Source: an uncultured Gemmiger sp.
GTDB lineage: Bacteria > Bacillota > Clostridia > Oscillospirales > Ruminococcaceae
Direction of reading: 5' to 3'
Assembly (NCBI GenBank): GCA_944388125.1
Contig: CALXHO010000007.1
Coordinates: 1-64,000 of the forward strand
Length of the DNA: 64,000 nucleotides
In this document: piece after piece, positions 25,033 to 34,011 of the stretch
Position numbering within the stretch: position 1 is the stretch's first letter
Layout: each line of letters opens with the position of its first letter
Program-made: the position numbers and the translations under genes
Notes under the pieces: model-generated
Told to the model about the DNA's origin: nothing
The model's input: the letters and a program-made list of their open reading frames with translations, nothing else
Database searches by the model: none

Positions 25033-26511
25033 TTATTCCAGCCGTCCGTAGCGTTCCATGCAGCGGCGGAGTTTTTCCGCCAGGGCAGGGGAGAAGGCGC
25101 CGGGCAAAGCCCGCCAGCACCAGTTGCCTCCCAAAGTGGAAGGGGTATTCATGCGTGACTCATGCCCAAGGCCAAGGATGTCCTGGGCCTGTACCACGGC
25201 CAGGTCGGCCACGCTGGACCAGACCCCCCGCATCATGCCCCAGTGATAGCCTTCCTCCCGGTTGAGGCCCAGGTAGGCCACCGCTTTTTCCACGCAATCG
25301 GCGGGAGCGGTGGAAAACCACCCCAGCAGCGGCTCGTTGTCGTGAGTGCCGGAATAGACCACGCAGTTGCGGGGATAGGTGTGGGGACGGTACTCGCCGC
25401 CATCGCGGCTGTCAAAGGCGAACTCCATCACCTTCATGCCGGGATAGCCTGTATCCCTCAGCAGGGTATGCACATCCTCCGAGAGAAATCCCAGGTCCTC
25501 GGCAATGATGCGTTGCCTGCCCAGGGCTTTCTCCACCGCAGTGAACAGGGAAAGCCCTGGGCCCGGCCGCCAGTGTCCGCAGCCTGCATCCCGGCTGTCT
25601 GCGGGAATGGCATAATATCCCGCAAAGCCTCGGAAATGGTCGATGCGCACCACGTCATAGATGGAGCGGACATGGCGGATGCGCCGGATCCACCAGCGGT
25701 ACCCGTCCTGCTTCATGGCGTCCCAATCAAACAAGGGGTTGCCCCACAGCTGCCCGGTGGCGGAAAAGCCGTCCGGAGGGCACCCCGCCACCTCGGTGGG
25801 GCGGAGGTCTCCGCCCAGCTGAAACTCTCCCGGCGCAGCCCATACATCCACACTGTCCATGGCGGCGTAGATGGGAAGATCCCCGATGATGCGCACGCCC
25901 CGGCCATTGGCATACTGTTTGAGGGCATTCCACTGCCGGAAGAAAAGATACTGCACCCCCTGCCAGAATGCCACATCCCCGCTCAGCCGGGCACGGGCCC
26001 CGGCCAGGGCTTCCGGTTCGCGCCGCCGCAGGGGAGGCTCCCACCGGGACCAGGGCGCACCGCCGTGTTCGTCCTTGAGGGCCATGAACAGGGCATAATC
26101 GGGCAGCCAACCGGCCTGGGCCTGGCAGAATTCACGGTATCCGTCGGGCGGGGCGGCCAGCAGCCGCGCCACGGCCCGGCGCAGAACGGGATAACGTTTG
26201 CGGTACAGCACACCGTAGTCGACCCGGTCGGGGGCGCCTCCCCAGTCGATGGAGCGGTACTCCTCCGGCAGAAGCAGCCCCTCTGCCGTCAGTTCATCCA
26301 GATCAATGAAATAGGGGTTGCCCGCAAAGGTGGAAAAGGACTGATAGGGGGAATCCCCGAACCCGGTGGGGCATACAGGCAGAATCTGCCAGTACTGCTG
26401 CCCGGCTGAGGCGAGAAAATCCACAAAGTCTCTTGCTGCAGCCCCCATGGTGCCGATGCCGTACGGGGATGGCAGGCTGGACAGATGCATCAGGATACCG
26501 CCGGCGCGCAT
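25033..26511 (-). CDS. malQ: 4-alpha-glucanotransferase (amylomaltase)
   Basis: A 492-residue GH77 enzyme that moves alpha-1,4-glucan segments between chains, used in maltodextrin or glycogen metabolism in the cytoplasm. Diagnostic stretches are AGGILMHLSSLPSPYGIG at the N terminus, DLPIYAAMDSVDVWA, YDVVRIDHFRGFAGYYAIP (catalytic Asp region), RIIAEDLGFLSEDV (acid/base Glu region) and YSGTHDNEPLLGWF. Length is normal for the bacterial type. The start at 26511 has AAGGAGG 8 bases upstream; the longer frame is spurious. No other maltose gene is next to it; the ABC exporter upstream is unrelated by function. Confidence 0.92.
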   Translation of the reverse strand: MRAGGILMHLSSLPSPYGIGTMGAAARDFVDFLASAGQQYWQILPVCPTGFGDSPYQSFSTFAGNPYFIDLDELTAEGLLLPEEYRSIDWGGAPDRVDYGVLYRKRYPVLRRAVARLLAAPPDGYREFCQAQAGWLPDYALFMALKDEHGGAPWSRWEPPLRRREPEALAGARARLSGDVAFWQGVQYLFFRQWNALKQYANGRGVRIIGDLPIYAAMDSVDVWAAPGEFQLGGDLRPTEVAGCPPDGFSATGQLWGNPLFDWDAMKQDGYRWWIRRIRHVRSIYDVVRIDHFRGFAGYYAIPADSRDAGCGHWRPGPGLSLFTAVEKALGRQRIIAEDLGFLSEDVHTLLRDTGYPGMKVMEFAFDSRDGGEYRPHTYPRNCVVYSGTHDNEPLLGWFSTAPADCVEKAVAYLGLNREEGYHWGMMRGVWSSVADLAVVQAQDILGLGHESRMNTPSTLGGNWCWRALPGAFSPALAEKLRRCMERYGRLE

Positions 26512-26590
26512 ACAACGTCCCTCCTTGGATAAAAACAGAGCAAAAAAAAACAAACAGAATATACAGAGGCCGGCACCTTGACCGGCGAAT

Positions 26591-28363
26591 TTACAAGGTC
26601 TGGCCGGACACCAGACCGTTCCACAGACGGTAGTAGATGCCTTTGCGGGCCAGCAGTTCGTCGTGGGTGCCTTCCTCCTCAATGCCGTTTTTGCCCAGCA
26701 CCAGGATGCGGTCGGCGTTTTTGATGGTGGTCAGACGGTGGGCAATGGTCAGTGTGGTGCGGCCCTTGGCCAAGGCGTCCAGGCTCTGGCCCACCAGGAC
26801 CTCGCTCTCGTTGTCCAGGGCACTGGTGGCCTCATCCAGTAAAAGAATGCGGGGATTTTTCAAAAACAGCCGGGCAATGGAGATGCGCTGCTTCTGCCCG
26901 CCGGACAGTTTGACGCCCCGCTCGCCCACATAGGTGTCATAGCCGTCCTTGAGAGCACGGACAAAGCCGTCGGCACCGGCCATGCGGGCGGCAGTCTCGA
27001 TCTCCGCCCGGGAGGCACCGGGCTTGCCGTAAGCGATATTCTCGGCCACTGTGCCGCTGAAGAGGTAGACGTCCTGCTGTACCACACCGATGGCATTGCG
27101 CAGACTTTCCAGCGTGACTTTGCGGATGTCCTGCCCGTCGATGAGGATGTGGCCGTCGGTCACATCGTAAAAGCGGGGGATCAGGTTGCACAGCGTGGTC
27201 TTGCCGCCGCCGGAAGGACCGACCAGGGCCAGATTCTCCCCCGGGCGGATCTTGAGATTGACATGGCGCAGGACTTTGTTGTGATCGTCAGGGTACTCAA
27301 AGCTGACATCCTGAAACTCGATGCCGCCCTCGGTCACAACGAGAGGTTTGGCATCGGGGGCGTCGGTGATATCCACCGGCGTGTCCATGATTTCGTAAAA
27401 GCGCTCAATGCCGGTCATGCCCCGCTGGAACTGCTCGGCAAATTCCACAATGCGGCGGATGGTGGCGATGAGGGTGGAGACATAGAGGATGTACGCCACC
27501 AGATCACCGGCGCTGATCCGCCCGTAAACCAGGAAGAGCCCGCCAGCCACAATGACGACCAGGTACATGAGGCCGTCAAACAGCCGGGTGGAGGTGTTGA
27601 AGGCGGCCATGAAATGGTAGGTGGTCTTTTTGATCTCCTGGAACGCCCGGTTTCCGGCCTCAAACTTTTCCTTTTCCCGTTCCTCGGCGGCAAAGGCCTT
27701 GATGACCCGCTCGCCCAGAAGGCTGTCCTCCACGGCGGCGTTGAGCTCGCCGATCTGATAGCGCTGGCGCCGGAAAGCCGCCCGCAGCTTCAGGTTGAGG
27801 GTCACCGAGACAACGCCCATCAGGGGAACGCAGGCAAATACGATGAGGGTCAGGGGTACGCTGGCCGTGCACAGGATCACAAAGGAGGCAGTGATCTTGA
27901 TGGCCGCGATGAAGAATTCCTCCGGACAGTGGTGGGCAAATTCGGTCACGTCAAACAGGTCGTTGGTGATGCGTCCCATGATCTGGCCGACCTTGGTGTT
28001 GGAATAGTAGGTGTCGCTCAGCCGCTGGAGATGGGCAAAGGCGTCCCGCCGCATGTCGGTCTCGATGTAGACGCCCATGATGTGGCCGGTGCTGGACATA
28101 TAGTAGTTGGCGGCGCCGTCAATGAGCCGAAGAACCAGGTACAGTACAGCCAGTTTGTGCACGACCCCGGCGGTCAGGGCAACGGTGGCATCGGTGGCGG
28201 CGTTGGTCAGATAGCTCATGATCTTAGGCAGCACAATGTCGCACAGGGTGGTCAGCGCCGCGCAGAACAGATCAAAGAACAGAATGCGCCGGTATCGCAT
28301 CAGATAAGGCATGAACCGCGCCAGCATGGGCTTTTTGGCAATTTGTGTCGTCTTGTTTGACAT
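26591..28363 (-). CDS. ABC exporter half-transporter (MsbA/MdlB-like)
   Basis: A 590-residue fusion of a six-helix exporter membrane domain (about 18-310) with an ABC ATPase (about 345-575). The ATPase has Walker A GPSGGGKTT, Q-loop VVQQDVYLFSGT, signature LSGGQKQRISIARLFLKNP, Walker B RILLLDEATSALD and H-loop TIAHRLTTIKN, all intact. It functions as a homodimer, or as a heterodimer if a partner lies elsewhere, exporting lipids, peptides or drugs. The start at 28363 follows CGGAGGA. No second half-transporter is adjacent, which slightly favours a homodimer. Confidence 0.88.
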   Translation of the reverse strand: MSNKTTQIAKKPMLARFMPYLMRYRRILFFDLFCAALTTLCDIVLPKIMSYLTNAATDATVALTAGVVHKLAVLYLVLRLIDGAANYYMSSTGHIMGVYIETDMRRDAFAHLQRLSDTYYSNTKVGQIMGRITNDLFDVTEFAHHCPEEFFIAAIKITASFVILCTASVPLTLIVFACVPLMGVVSVTLNLKLRAAFRRQRYQIGELNAAVEDSLLGERVIKAFAAEEREKEKFEAGNRAFQEIKKTTYHFMAAFNTSTRLFDGLMYLVVIVAGGLFLVYGRISAGDLVAYILYVSTLIATIRRIVEFAEQFQRGMTGIERFYEIMDTPVDITDAPDAKPLVVTEGGIEFQDVSFEYPDDHNKVLRHVNLKIRPGENLALVGPSGGGKTTLCNLIPRFYDVTDGHILIDGQDIRKVTLESLRNAIGVVQQDVYLFSGTVAENIAYGKPGASRAEIETAARMAGADGFVRALKDGYDTYVGERGVKLSGGQKQRISIARLFLKNPRILLLDEATSALDNESEVLVGQSLDALAKGRTTLTIAHRLTTIKNADRILVLGKNGIEEEGTHDELLARKGIYYRLWNGLVSGQTL

Positions 28364-28415
28364 GATGTTCCTCCGTATCGAATGAAAATTCTGCCGCCCG
28401 CAGGGGCGACACCGC

Positions 28416-28453
28416 AAAGAACCGCCCCGGGGCCTGCTGCAGCCCCGGGGCGG
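28416..28453 (-). terminator. Intrinsic terminator after the SGNH lipoprotein gene
   Basis: A 12-base GC-rich stem (CCGCCCCGGGGC / GCCCCGGGGCGG), followed on the minus strand by TTCTTT. Confidence 0.75.
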
Positions 28454-28472
28454 GGAATCATTGGGAAAAGGG

Positions 28473-30353
28473 TCAGCCCTCGGGCGGGGCTTCCGACGGG
28501 ACCGCAGCAGGGGAGATGGATTGCCCATCGGTGGGGGTGCTGCCGCTGCCTTCGGTGGGAGTGCCGCCTTCGGCGGGTGGCGTGGTGCCGGAATCGGGAG
28601 AAGGCGTGGGCTCAAGGGGAGGGATTTCCTCCGTTCTGGTCAGACCGCAGTTCAGGCAGGCGTAAGTCCGCACACCGGGGGTGCCGTAGCCGGGTTCGGT
28701 CGTCACTTTGCCCTCGTCCCAGGAGTGATCGGTGGGGGCAATTTCCTGCTGGTAACTGTCGCCGCAGCTGCAGACATAGGTCTGGTACCCGGGCTCCTCA
28801 CAGGTGGGGGCAACATACTCACCCTGGGTATAGCTGTGAAGGTGCGGTGTCGGCGTAGGCTCGGATGTGGCGGCAGGGGGCGGCGAAGCCGGCTGATCCG
28901 GTGTAGGCGCAGGGGCAGGTGTGGGAGTGGAAACGGCCAGGGCGGCAATCTCCTCGGTCCTGGTGGCGCCGCAGCGGGTACAGGTATAGGTGCGCTGGCC
29001 TGCCACGCCGGGCTGCGGCTCCTGGGTCACCTTGCCGCTGTCCCAGCTGTGTCCCAGCGCGGGCAGATCTTTTTCGATGATCTCCCCGCAGATGCTGCAC
29101 GCATACGTGGCGCTGCCGCCGTTCAGGCAGGTGGCGTTGATGTGCTTGTCGGTCAGCTCCACATAATCATGCTCGTGCTCGTCGGGGGTAAAGTGAGCGG
29201 TCAGCACCACGCCGCCCGCATCGGCGTTTGTGGGCACGGTAAAGGTCAGGCTGGCGCTGCTGCCCGCCGAACCGAGGGAAGCCGACCAGTGGTCGAACTT
29301 CCAGCCCTTTTGGGGCACGGCGGTGACGGTGGAGCAGCTGCCGCCCTTTTTGACCAGCTGGCTGGTGGAACCCTGCAGGCTGCCGCCGGTGGAGGCCACA
29401 AACTCCACGGGGACCTTGGCTCCGCGCACTGCGATGGGATCCTGACAGATCAGCCCCACCGGTGTGCCGTTGGGCTTGGGAATATCGCCCAGCGGCTGGG
29501 GACGGCGGTCTTCCGTGATGTAGGCGTGGGTGCGCACATATTCAAAAAAGGCCGTGACTGCCGTTTTGGAAAGATGTACTCCGTCGGACAGGGTGTAATC
29601 AGTCTTGGCCCAGCCGGTGGAAGAGTCTTTCAGAACCTCGGTGGAGTTGAGAAATTTCAATCCGTTTTCCTCGCACATTTTCACCAGGGCGGCGTTGTAG
29701 GCATCTACCTGCACCATGTTCAGGTTCTGGTTTTCCCGCTGTTTGTCCAGGGGAGGAATGGCATTGACAATGATGTCGGCATAGGGCCATGCTTCCTGAA
29801 TGGCCTTGAGCCCGGTGAGGTAGGATTTGATGAAGGAGGAGGCGTCGGTGGAGGTGCCGGACAGATTGTTGGTGCCGAATCCGATGATAATGCGCTTGGG
29901 CTTGAGCATGGCGACGGCATCGGGGATGGTGTACATACTGCTGTATCCTACAAACTGCTCGCATTTGAGGGTCGTGATAGACCCGGCTCCCATGCTGACC
30001 ACGCCAATGTTGTTGTCCAGGGAGGTGAACGCCCGTCCCGTCTCGTCGGCGTACATCATATAACGGGCGGTGTTGGAATCCCCGATGAAGAGTGTTTCGT
30101 CCACATAGCTGCGCCCGGCATCGTCAGTTTGTGTCAGGACGGTGCCGTCCTGGGTGGCGAGAGTCTGAACCGGCGTTTCGGAGACGGAAGTCTCTTCTGT
30201 GGGAATGGCAGACTCTGCGGTGGCGGATTCCCGGGTGGCGGCCGCCGGGGAGGGATCCTTCTGCTGACAAGCGGTCAGCAGAAAGCAGCCGGCCAGAGCC
30301 AGAGCGGCCAGCCGTGCGGCGGAACTTCTGAATAAAATACGGTTGAAAGGCAT
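28473..30353 (-). CDS. Secreted lipoprotein with SGNH/GDSL hydrolase domain and Cys-pair repeat tail
   Basis: A 626-residue exported protein. The signal peptide ends in a lipobox; two are possible, LAGC (Cys23) and LTAC (Cys29). The SGNH hydrolase domain (about 85-290) has the GDSN block LFIGDSNTARYMMY, a GFGTNN block, and DGVHLSKTA with the late Asp/His pair. An InlB-like repeat domain follows (about 320-400). The C-terminal part holds two copies of a roughly 90-residue unit, each with two CxxC- or CxC-type pairs and HSWD, split by Pro/Thr linkers. Such enzymes are esterases acting on surface glycans. Start at 30353 has GGGAGG at 9 bases; an ATG at 30362 is too close to the SD. Confidence 0.82.
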   Translation of the reverse strand: MPFNRILFRSSAARLAALALAGCFLLTACQQKDPSPAAATRESATAESAIPTEETSVSETPVQTLATQDGTVLTQTDDAGRSYVDETLFIGDSNTARYMMYADETGRAFTSLDNNIGVVSMGAGSITTLKCEQFVGYSSMYTIPDAVAMLKPKRIIIGFGTNNLSGTSTDASSFIKSYLTGLKAIQEAWPYADIIVNAIPPLDKQRENQNLNMVQVDAYNAALVKMCEENGLKFLNSTEVLKDSSTGWAKTDYTLSDGVHLSKTAVTAFFEYVRTHAYITEDRRPQPLGDIPKPNGTPVGLICQDPIAVRGAKVPVEFVASTGGSLQGSTSQLVKKGGSCSTVTAVPQKGWKFDHWSASLGSAGSSASLTFTVPTNADAGGVVLTAHFTPDEHEHDYVELTDKHINATCLNGGSATYACSICGEIIEKDLPALGHSWDSGKVTQEPQPGVAGQRTYTCTRCGATRTEEIAALAVSTPTPAPAPTPDQPASPPPAATSEPTPTPHLHSYTQGEYVAPTCEEPGYQTYVCSCGDSYQQEIAPTDHSWDEGKVTTEPGYGTPGVRTYACLNCGLTRTEEIPPLEPTPSPDSGTTPPAEGGTPTEGSGSTPTDGQSISPAAVPSEAPPEG

Positions 30354-30563
30354 AATGGTCATCCTCCCGTAACGGTCAGAGCGTCGCAGGGGCGGAAAAG
30401 CCCCGCTTGATGTGTGTGCAGTTTTATGGAGCAAAATTGCGTGTTCCTGCCGCCGCAATGTTGTCTGCGGAGAAGAATCCTGACTTGCATCGGCTGTGGT
30501 GCCGGGGATGCGGTAGCGGCGGGGAGAGCTTCCTTTTGCCCGCTGCACATTGAGATAAGATTC
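30354..30563. other. Upstream region of the SGNH lipoprotein gene
   Basis: This is the leader between the promoter at 30564-30592 and the start codon. Minus-strand frames extend the coding frame upstream but have no SD. No other feature seen. Confidence 0.4.
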
Positions 30564-30592
30564 ATTTTATACCTTTTTCCCTGCCTTGTAAA
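30564..30592 (-). promoter_or_regulatory. Putative promoter of the SGNH lipoprotein gene
   Basis: On the minus strand TTTACA (30587-30592) and TAAAAT (30564-30569) spaced by 17 bases, about 210 bases before the start. Confidence 0.5.
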
Positions 30593-30653
30593 CTGAGAGC
30601 GGATGTAAATTTATGCTCCGGCGGGCAGAAAACGGGGGTAACACAGGCACAGC

Positions 30654-30695
30654 AAAAAGCCCGCAGGCGGGGCGCTGCCATGCCTGCGGGCTTTT
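30654..30695 (-). terminator. Intrinsic terminator after galT
   Basis: AAAAGCCCGCAGGC pairs with GCCTGCGGGCTTTT; on the minus strand the stem is followed by TTTTTG. It lies 20 bases past the galT stop. Confidence 0.85.
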
Positions 30696-30716
30696 GAATG
30701 GATGAGAGAAGAACTA

Positions 30717-32312
30717 TTATTTTGCGCAGGAGAAACCTGCAGCCGCCAAAAAGCGGAGGAACGCAGCCTGTCCGGCCTCATCCTGCTTGAAGACGCCGGC
30801 ATTTTCCAGCACGTGGCTGAACACAATGCCGATCTCATCCCGCACGGCCTTTTCCGCCTTCTCACGGGAGAGGGTGGTGCCGTACTTGGCAATCAGAGTG
30901 TCGATCCAGTCAGCGTGGACGGCGAGGGGGCTGCCCTCCTCCCGGCTGGTGTTGGGTGCCTTGCCGGACAGGATGTCGGCAATCTGGGCACCCTGGTCTT
31001 TCAGGCGGGCAGGCAGGATAGCCAGACCCATGACCTCGATCAGACCGATGTTTTCCTTCTTGATGTTGTGGTATTCCTTGTGGGGGTGGAAGATACCGTC
31101 GGGATACTGCTCGGTGGTTCGGTTGTTGCGCGGAGCCAGATCGAGAATGTACCCCAGTTCATCGTCATAGTGCAGGATGGGGGTGACGGTGTTGTGCGGG
31201 GTGTCGCCGGTTTTTGCCAGCACATCCACGCTCTCGTCGCTCCAGCCGCGCCAGGTGTCCATGATGTCGTTGGCGGCGTTCTGGACCTGCTGGGAGCTGC
31301 GGCCGATCAGGCGGACGGCGGAGACGGGCCAGTTCAGGATGCCGGCCTGCACACCGGGATAACGGGGATTGTGCAGGGGAACGCTTACCTTGGCCTTCTG
31401 CATGGGGAAGACGTAGCGGCCGCCCTGGAAGTGGCTGTGGCTCAGGATGCTGCCGCCCACGATGGGCAGGTCGGCGTTGGAGCCGCAGGTGTAGTGGGGG
31501 AACTGCGCCACAAAGTCAAAGATCTCCGCCAGGGTCTGGCGGGTCATCTCCATGGGCTTGTGCTCGTCGTGCAGGATGATGCAGTGCTCATGGAAGTAGG
31601 CATAGGGGCTGTACTGCAGATAGAACTGCTCCCCGGCCAGATTGAGGGGCACGATGCGGTGAGTCTGACGTGCCGGGAAGTTGATGCGCCCCGCATAGCC
31701 GATGTTTTCCTTGCACAGCATGCACTGGGGATAGCCGCTCTTGGGCTGCAGGCGCTCCATGGCAATGACTTTGGGGTCCTTTTCCGGTTTGGTCAGGTTG
31801 ATGGTGATCTCCAAATTGCCGTAGGGCGTTTTGGTCTCCCACTGGATGTTGCGGGCAATCTGCGCGGTGCGGATATAGTTGGAGACAACGCACAGGTCAT
31901 AGAACCAGTCGGTGGCAGCCTGAGGACCTTTTTTGGCGTACAGCTTGCGGAACTTTTTGCAGACCTCGCTCTCCCGGGGCATCATGGCGCCCATCAGACG
32001 GGTCTCGTAGTTGATGCGGTACTGAGGCACCGCATTGTCAAAAAGACCTTTCTCGGCGGCCAGATCCAGCATATGCTCCAGAATCTCGGTGGGAGTGTCA
32101 AACTCCTCCTTGGGGACCTTGCCTTCGTAGGGGGCAGGCAGGGCCAGAAGATCCAGCAGCGTGTTGCGCGCGACGATGACATCCAGGTCACGCACGAGCT
32201 TGTGCTTTCTCCCGAAGCGCAGCAGACGCTCCACATCGAGAGCAAGGGCCTGATCCCGGGCGGCTTCGGGAGAGGCGGACTGAGAGGCGTTGGGCATCAT
32301 TTCGGTCGACAT
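30717..32312 (-). CDS. galT: UDP-glucose-hexose-1-phosphate uridylyltransferase (Firmicutes class)
   Basis: A 531-residue enzyme of the long Firmicutes GalT class, which exchanges UMP between UDP-glucose and galactose-1-P in the Leloir pathway. Visible family stretches are RDLDVIVARNTLLDLLALP near the N terminus, MMPRESEVCKKF, YGNLEITINLTKPEKDPK, CMLCKENIGYAGR, the His-rich ILSHSHFQGGRYVFPM and HPHKEYHNIKKENIGLIEVM. The start at 32312 follows AGGAGGG at 8 bases; the longer frame is unsupported. galK and galE are not next to it, so the pathway genes are scattered in this genome. Confidence 0.92.
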   Translation of the reverse strand: MSTEMMPNASQSASPEAARDQALALDVERLLRFGRKHKLVRDLDVIVARNTLLDLLALPAPYEGKVPKEEFDTPTEILEHMLDLAAEKGLFDNAVPQYRINYETRLMGAMMPRESEVCKKFRKLYAKKGPQAATDWFYDLCVVSNYIRTAQIARNIQWETKTPYGNLEITINLTKPEKDPKVIAMERLQPKSGYPQCMLCKENIGYAGRINFPARQTHRIVPLNLAGEQFYLQYSPYAYFHEHCIILHDEHKPMEMTRQTLAEIFDFVAQFPHYTCGSNADLPIVGGSILSHSHFQGGRYVFPMQKAKVSVPLHNPRYPGVQAGILNWPVSAVRLIGRSSQQVQNAANDIMDTWRGWSDESVDVLAKTGDTPHNTVTPILHYDDELGYILDLAPRNNRTTEQYPDGIFHPHKEYHNIKKENIGLIEVMGLAILPARLKDQGAQIADILSGKAPNTSREEGSPLAVHADWIDTLIAKYGTTLSREKAEKAVRDEIGIVFSHVLENAGVFKQDEAGQAAFLRFLAAAGFSCAK

Positions 32313-32423
32313 AATTGTATCCCTCCTGTTAGATTTACGATACCGCATTTTTACATCCTTTTCCATGTGCGCAAAACCCAAGCTTTTGTGCTTTTGACGC
32401 GGACAGGCGCCGCGTTTCGCCAT

Positions 32424-32465
32424 ACAACAAAACCCAGAACCGCCGTGACGCGGCAGCCCTGGGTT
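32424..32465 (-). terminator. Intrinsic terminator after the RING/zinc-ribbon gene
   Basis: On the minus strand AACCCAG pairs with CTGGGTT, with an inner GCCGCGTCACGGCGG hairpin, followed by TTTTGTTGT. Confidence 0.7.
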
Positions 32466-32548
32466 GATATTCTGGTTTGAACGGTTTCCCGGCGCGCCCG
32501 GGCCCCTGAGATCACCAAAGAGATATGGTCAGCAAAAGGCCGGCCGTT

Positions 32549-33562
32549 TTACATCACGAACGCGGACATCAGGGCGTTGACGGCCGCATCCCGGCCGGGG
32601 CCCATGAGCCAGTACAGACCGACCACAAGGGCCAGGTACACCAGCAGATAGATCACTACCGCCGCCACGCTGGTGCCGCCGCGCAGGATCAGAGCGTCGG
32701 AGCGCTCCTGTCCTTCAGGCATGCGGTCACAGATTTCCCGGATGCGGCGGGCGGATTCTTTTTTGTACCAATACAGGGCAAACAGGCTGCGCACAAACAT
32801 CTGGCACCAGTTCAGGAAGGTGCAGACGTAGCTTGCGGGCACCAGCCAGCCCAGATCCATTCCGGCCACCAGGGGAGAACCCGCCGCCTGCAGCAGCGCC
32901 AGCACAGTGGGAAAGGTCAGCCCCAGGGTCAGCACGGCAAACAGGATGCCGGCTTTCCACATTTTGCGGTAGAAGAAGTAGACCGGACCCAGAAAGAACG
33001 CGGCAAAGGAGACGCTCGTCTTGCGGCGGGTCTCGTCCATGCGCAGAAACTGAATCAGATAATACAGGCTGGAGCCGCCCAGATAGCTGGCCCAGTCCCG
33101 GGCCTTGATGCCGTCGATGGGGTCATCGGGGCCAAGCTCCCGGCGGAACATGCCGCCAAAGGAATCGGTACGGCTGCCGTCGGCATTGGCGGCGGAGCTG
33201 CCGGACGGGGCGGTGTGGGGCTGCGGGGGATCCTGCCGGGCGTAAATGGGGCCCTGGGCATCCGGACGGGTCCGGGTGTCTCCGGCAGTGGGCAGGGGAA
33301 CGCCGCAGTGATTGCAGTAGCGTCCGGATACAGGGTTGGGGGTACCGCAGTTGGGGCAGACGCAGGTGTCGTCCACGCCGGGGACGGCGTCGGGCTTCCA
33401 TTCAAAGCCGGTGCCGTGCAGATCCTCGTGGACGCAGACGCCGGTCTTGAACCAGCACGCCCGGTGATACGGCGTGCCGCAGTCAGGGCAGACGACGATG
33501 TCATCGCCCTCGGCAAAGACCTCGTTGCAAACGGGACAGTGGTTGCCTTTATAATTTGCCAT
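32549..33562 (-). CDS. Prokaryotic RING-like/zinc-ribbon protein with DUF2628-like membrane domain
   Basis: A 337-residue protein. Residues 9-55 form a Prok-RING-type double zinc site (HCPVCNEVF, VVCPDCGTPYHRACW, a later Cys and His); residues 67-88 form a zinc ribbon (CVCPNCGTPNP, YCNHCG). A polar Pro/Ser-rich linker (90-135) leads to a domain with four or five hydrophobic segments (about 185-330) including FAAFFLGPVYFFYRKMWKAG, the hallmark of DUF2628 proteins. No signal peptide: the zinc part should face the cytoplasm. Function unknown; a membrane-tethered adaptor is plausible. The ATG lies close after GGAGGCTATTGA, a modest SD. Confidence 0.8.
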   Translation of the reverse strand: MANYKGNHCPVCNEVFAEGDDIVVCPDCGTPYHRACWFKTGVCVHEDLHGTGFEWKPDAVPGVDDTCVCPNCGTPNPVSGRYCNHCGVPLPTAGDTRTRPDAQGPIYARQDPPQPHTAPSGSSAANADGSRTDSFGGMFRRELGPDDPIDGIKARDWASYLGGSSLYYLIQFLRMDETRRKTSVSFAAFFLGPVYFFYRKMWKAGILFAVLTLGLTFPTVLALLQAAGSPLVAGMDLGWLVPASYVCTFLNWCQMFVRSLFALYWYKKESARRIREICDRMPEGQERSDALILRGGTSVAAVVIYLLVYLALVVGLYWLMGPGRDAAVNALMSAFVM

Positions 33563-33765
33563 TCAATAGCCTCCGTGTCTGAGTAGAACTTTCCGCGCAG
33601 TGGGGGGCAGGCGGCAGCCTGTAACCCATGTGCCGGGGGATCCGCCGGGAAAGGAAAGCGGCAACAGCCGGAACCTCCCCTGATCCCGATGGATCCGACC
33701 GCGCGGAAACGCGGGGCGCAGAGCCCGCAAATGCCGTAGCACAGGGCTGCGCCGGGTTTAACGAC

Positions 33766-33794
33766 ATTATACCCCAGTACCATATAAAAAGCAA
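33766..33794 (-). promoter_or_regulatory. Promoter of the RING/zinc-ribbon gene
   Basis: On the minus strand TTGCTT (33789-33794) and a perfect TATAAT (33766-33771) with a 17-base spacer. The leader to the ATG is about 200 bases, in which I see nothing else. Confidence 0.6.
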
Positions 33795-33899
33795 AGAATT
33801 TTCTGTTAACACCTGCCTTCAAAACCCCGAAACAGGCCGGAGAAAGAGCCTTTTGCGCAGAAAGTCGGATGCCTGGCCGGGGCGGATTTGGATGAACTG

Positions 33900-33928
33900 T
33901 TTACAAGAAGGAAAATTTTCGGTATACT
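33900..33928 (+). promoter_or_regulatory. Promoter of prfB
   Basis: TTTACA (33900-33905) and TATACT (33923-33928), 17-base spacer, about 80 bases before the prfB start. It is divergent from the promoter at 33766-33794. Confidence 0.6.
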
Positions 33929-34011
33929 GATACTGTGTAAGTTTGCGCCGTGTCCTGCACGGCTGACGCTGAAAATAGAATGTTACGAGAAAGACAGGGG
34001 TATTTGACAGT

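Noticed and set aside
28461..30335. A 624-codon plus-strand frame opposite the SGNH lipoprotein
   Set aside because: It is Gly/Val-rich and antisense to a gene with a lipobox, GDSN motif and Cys repeats.
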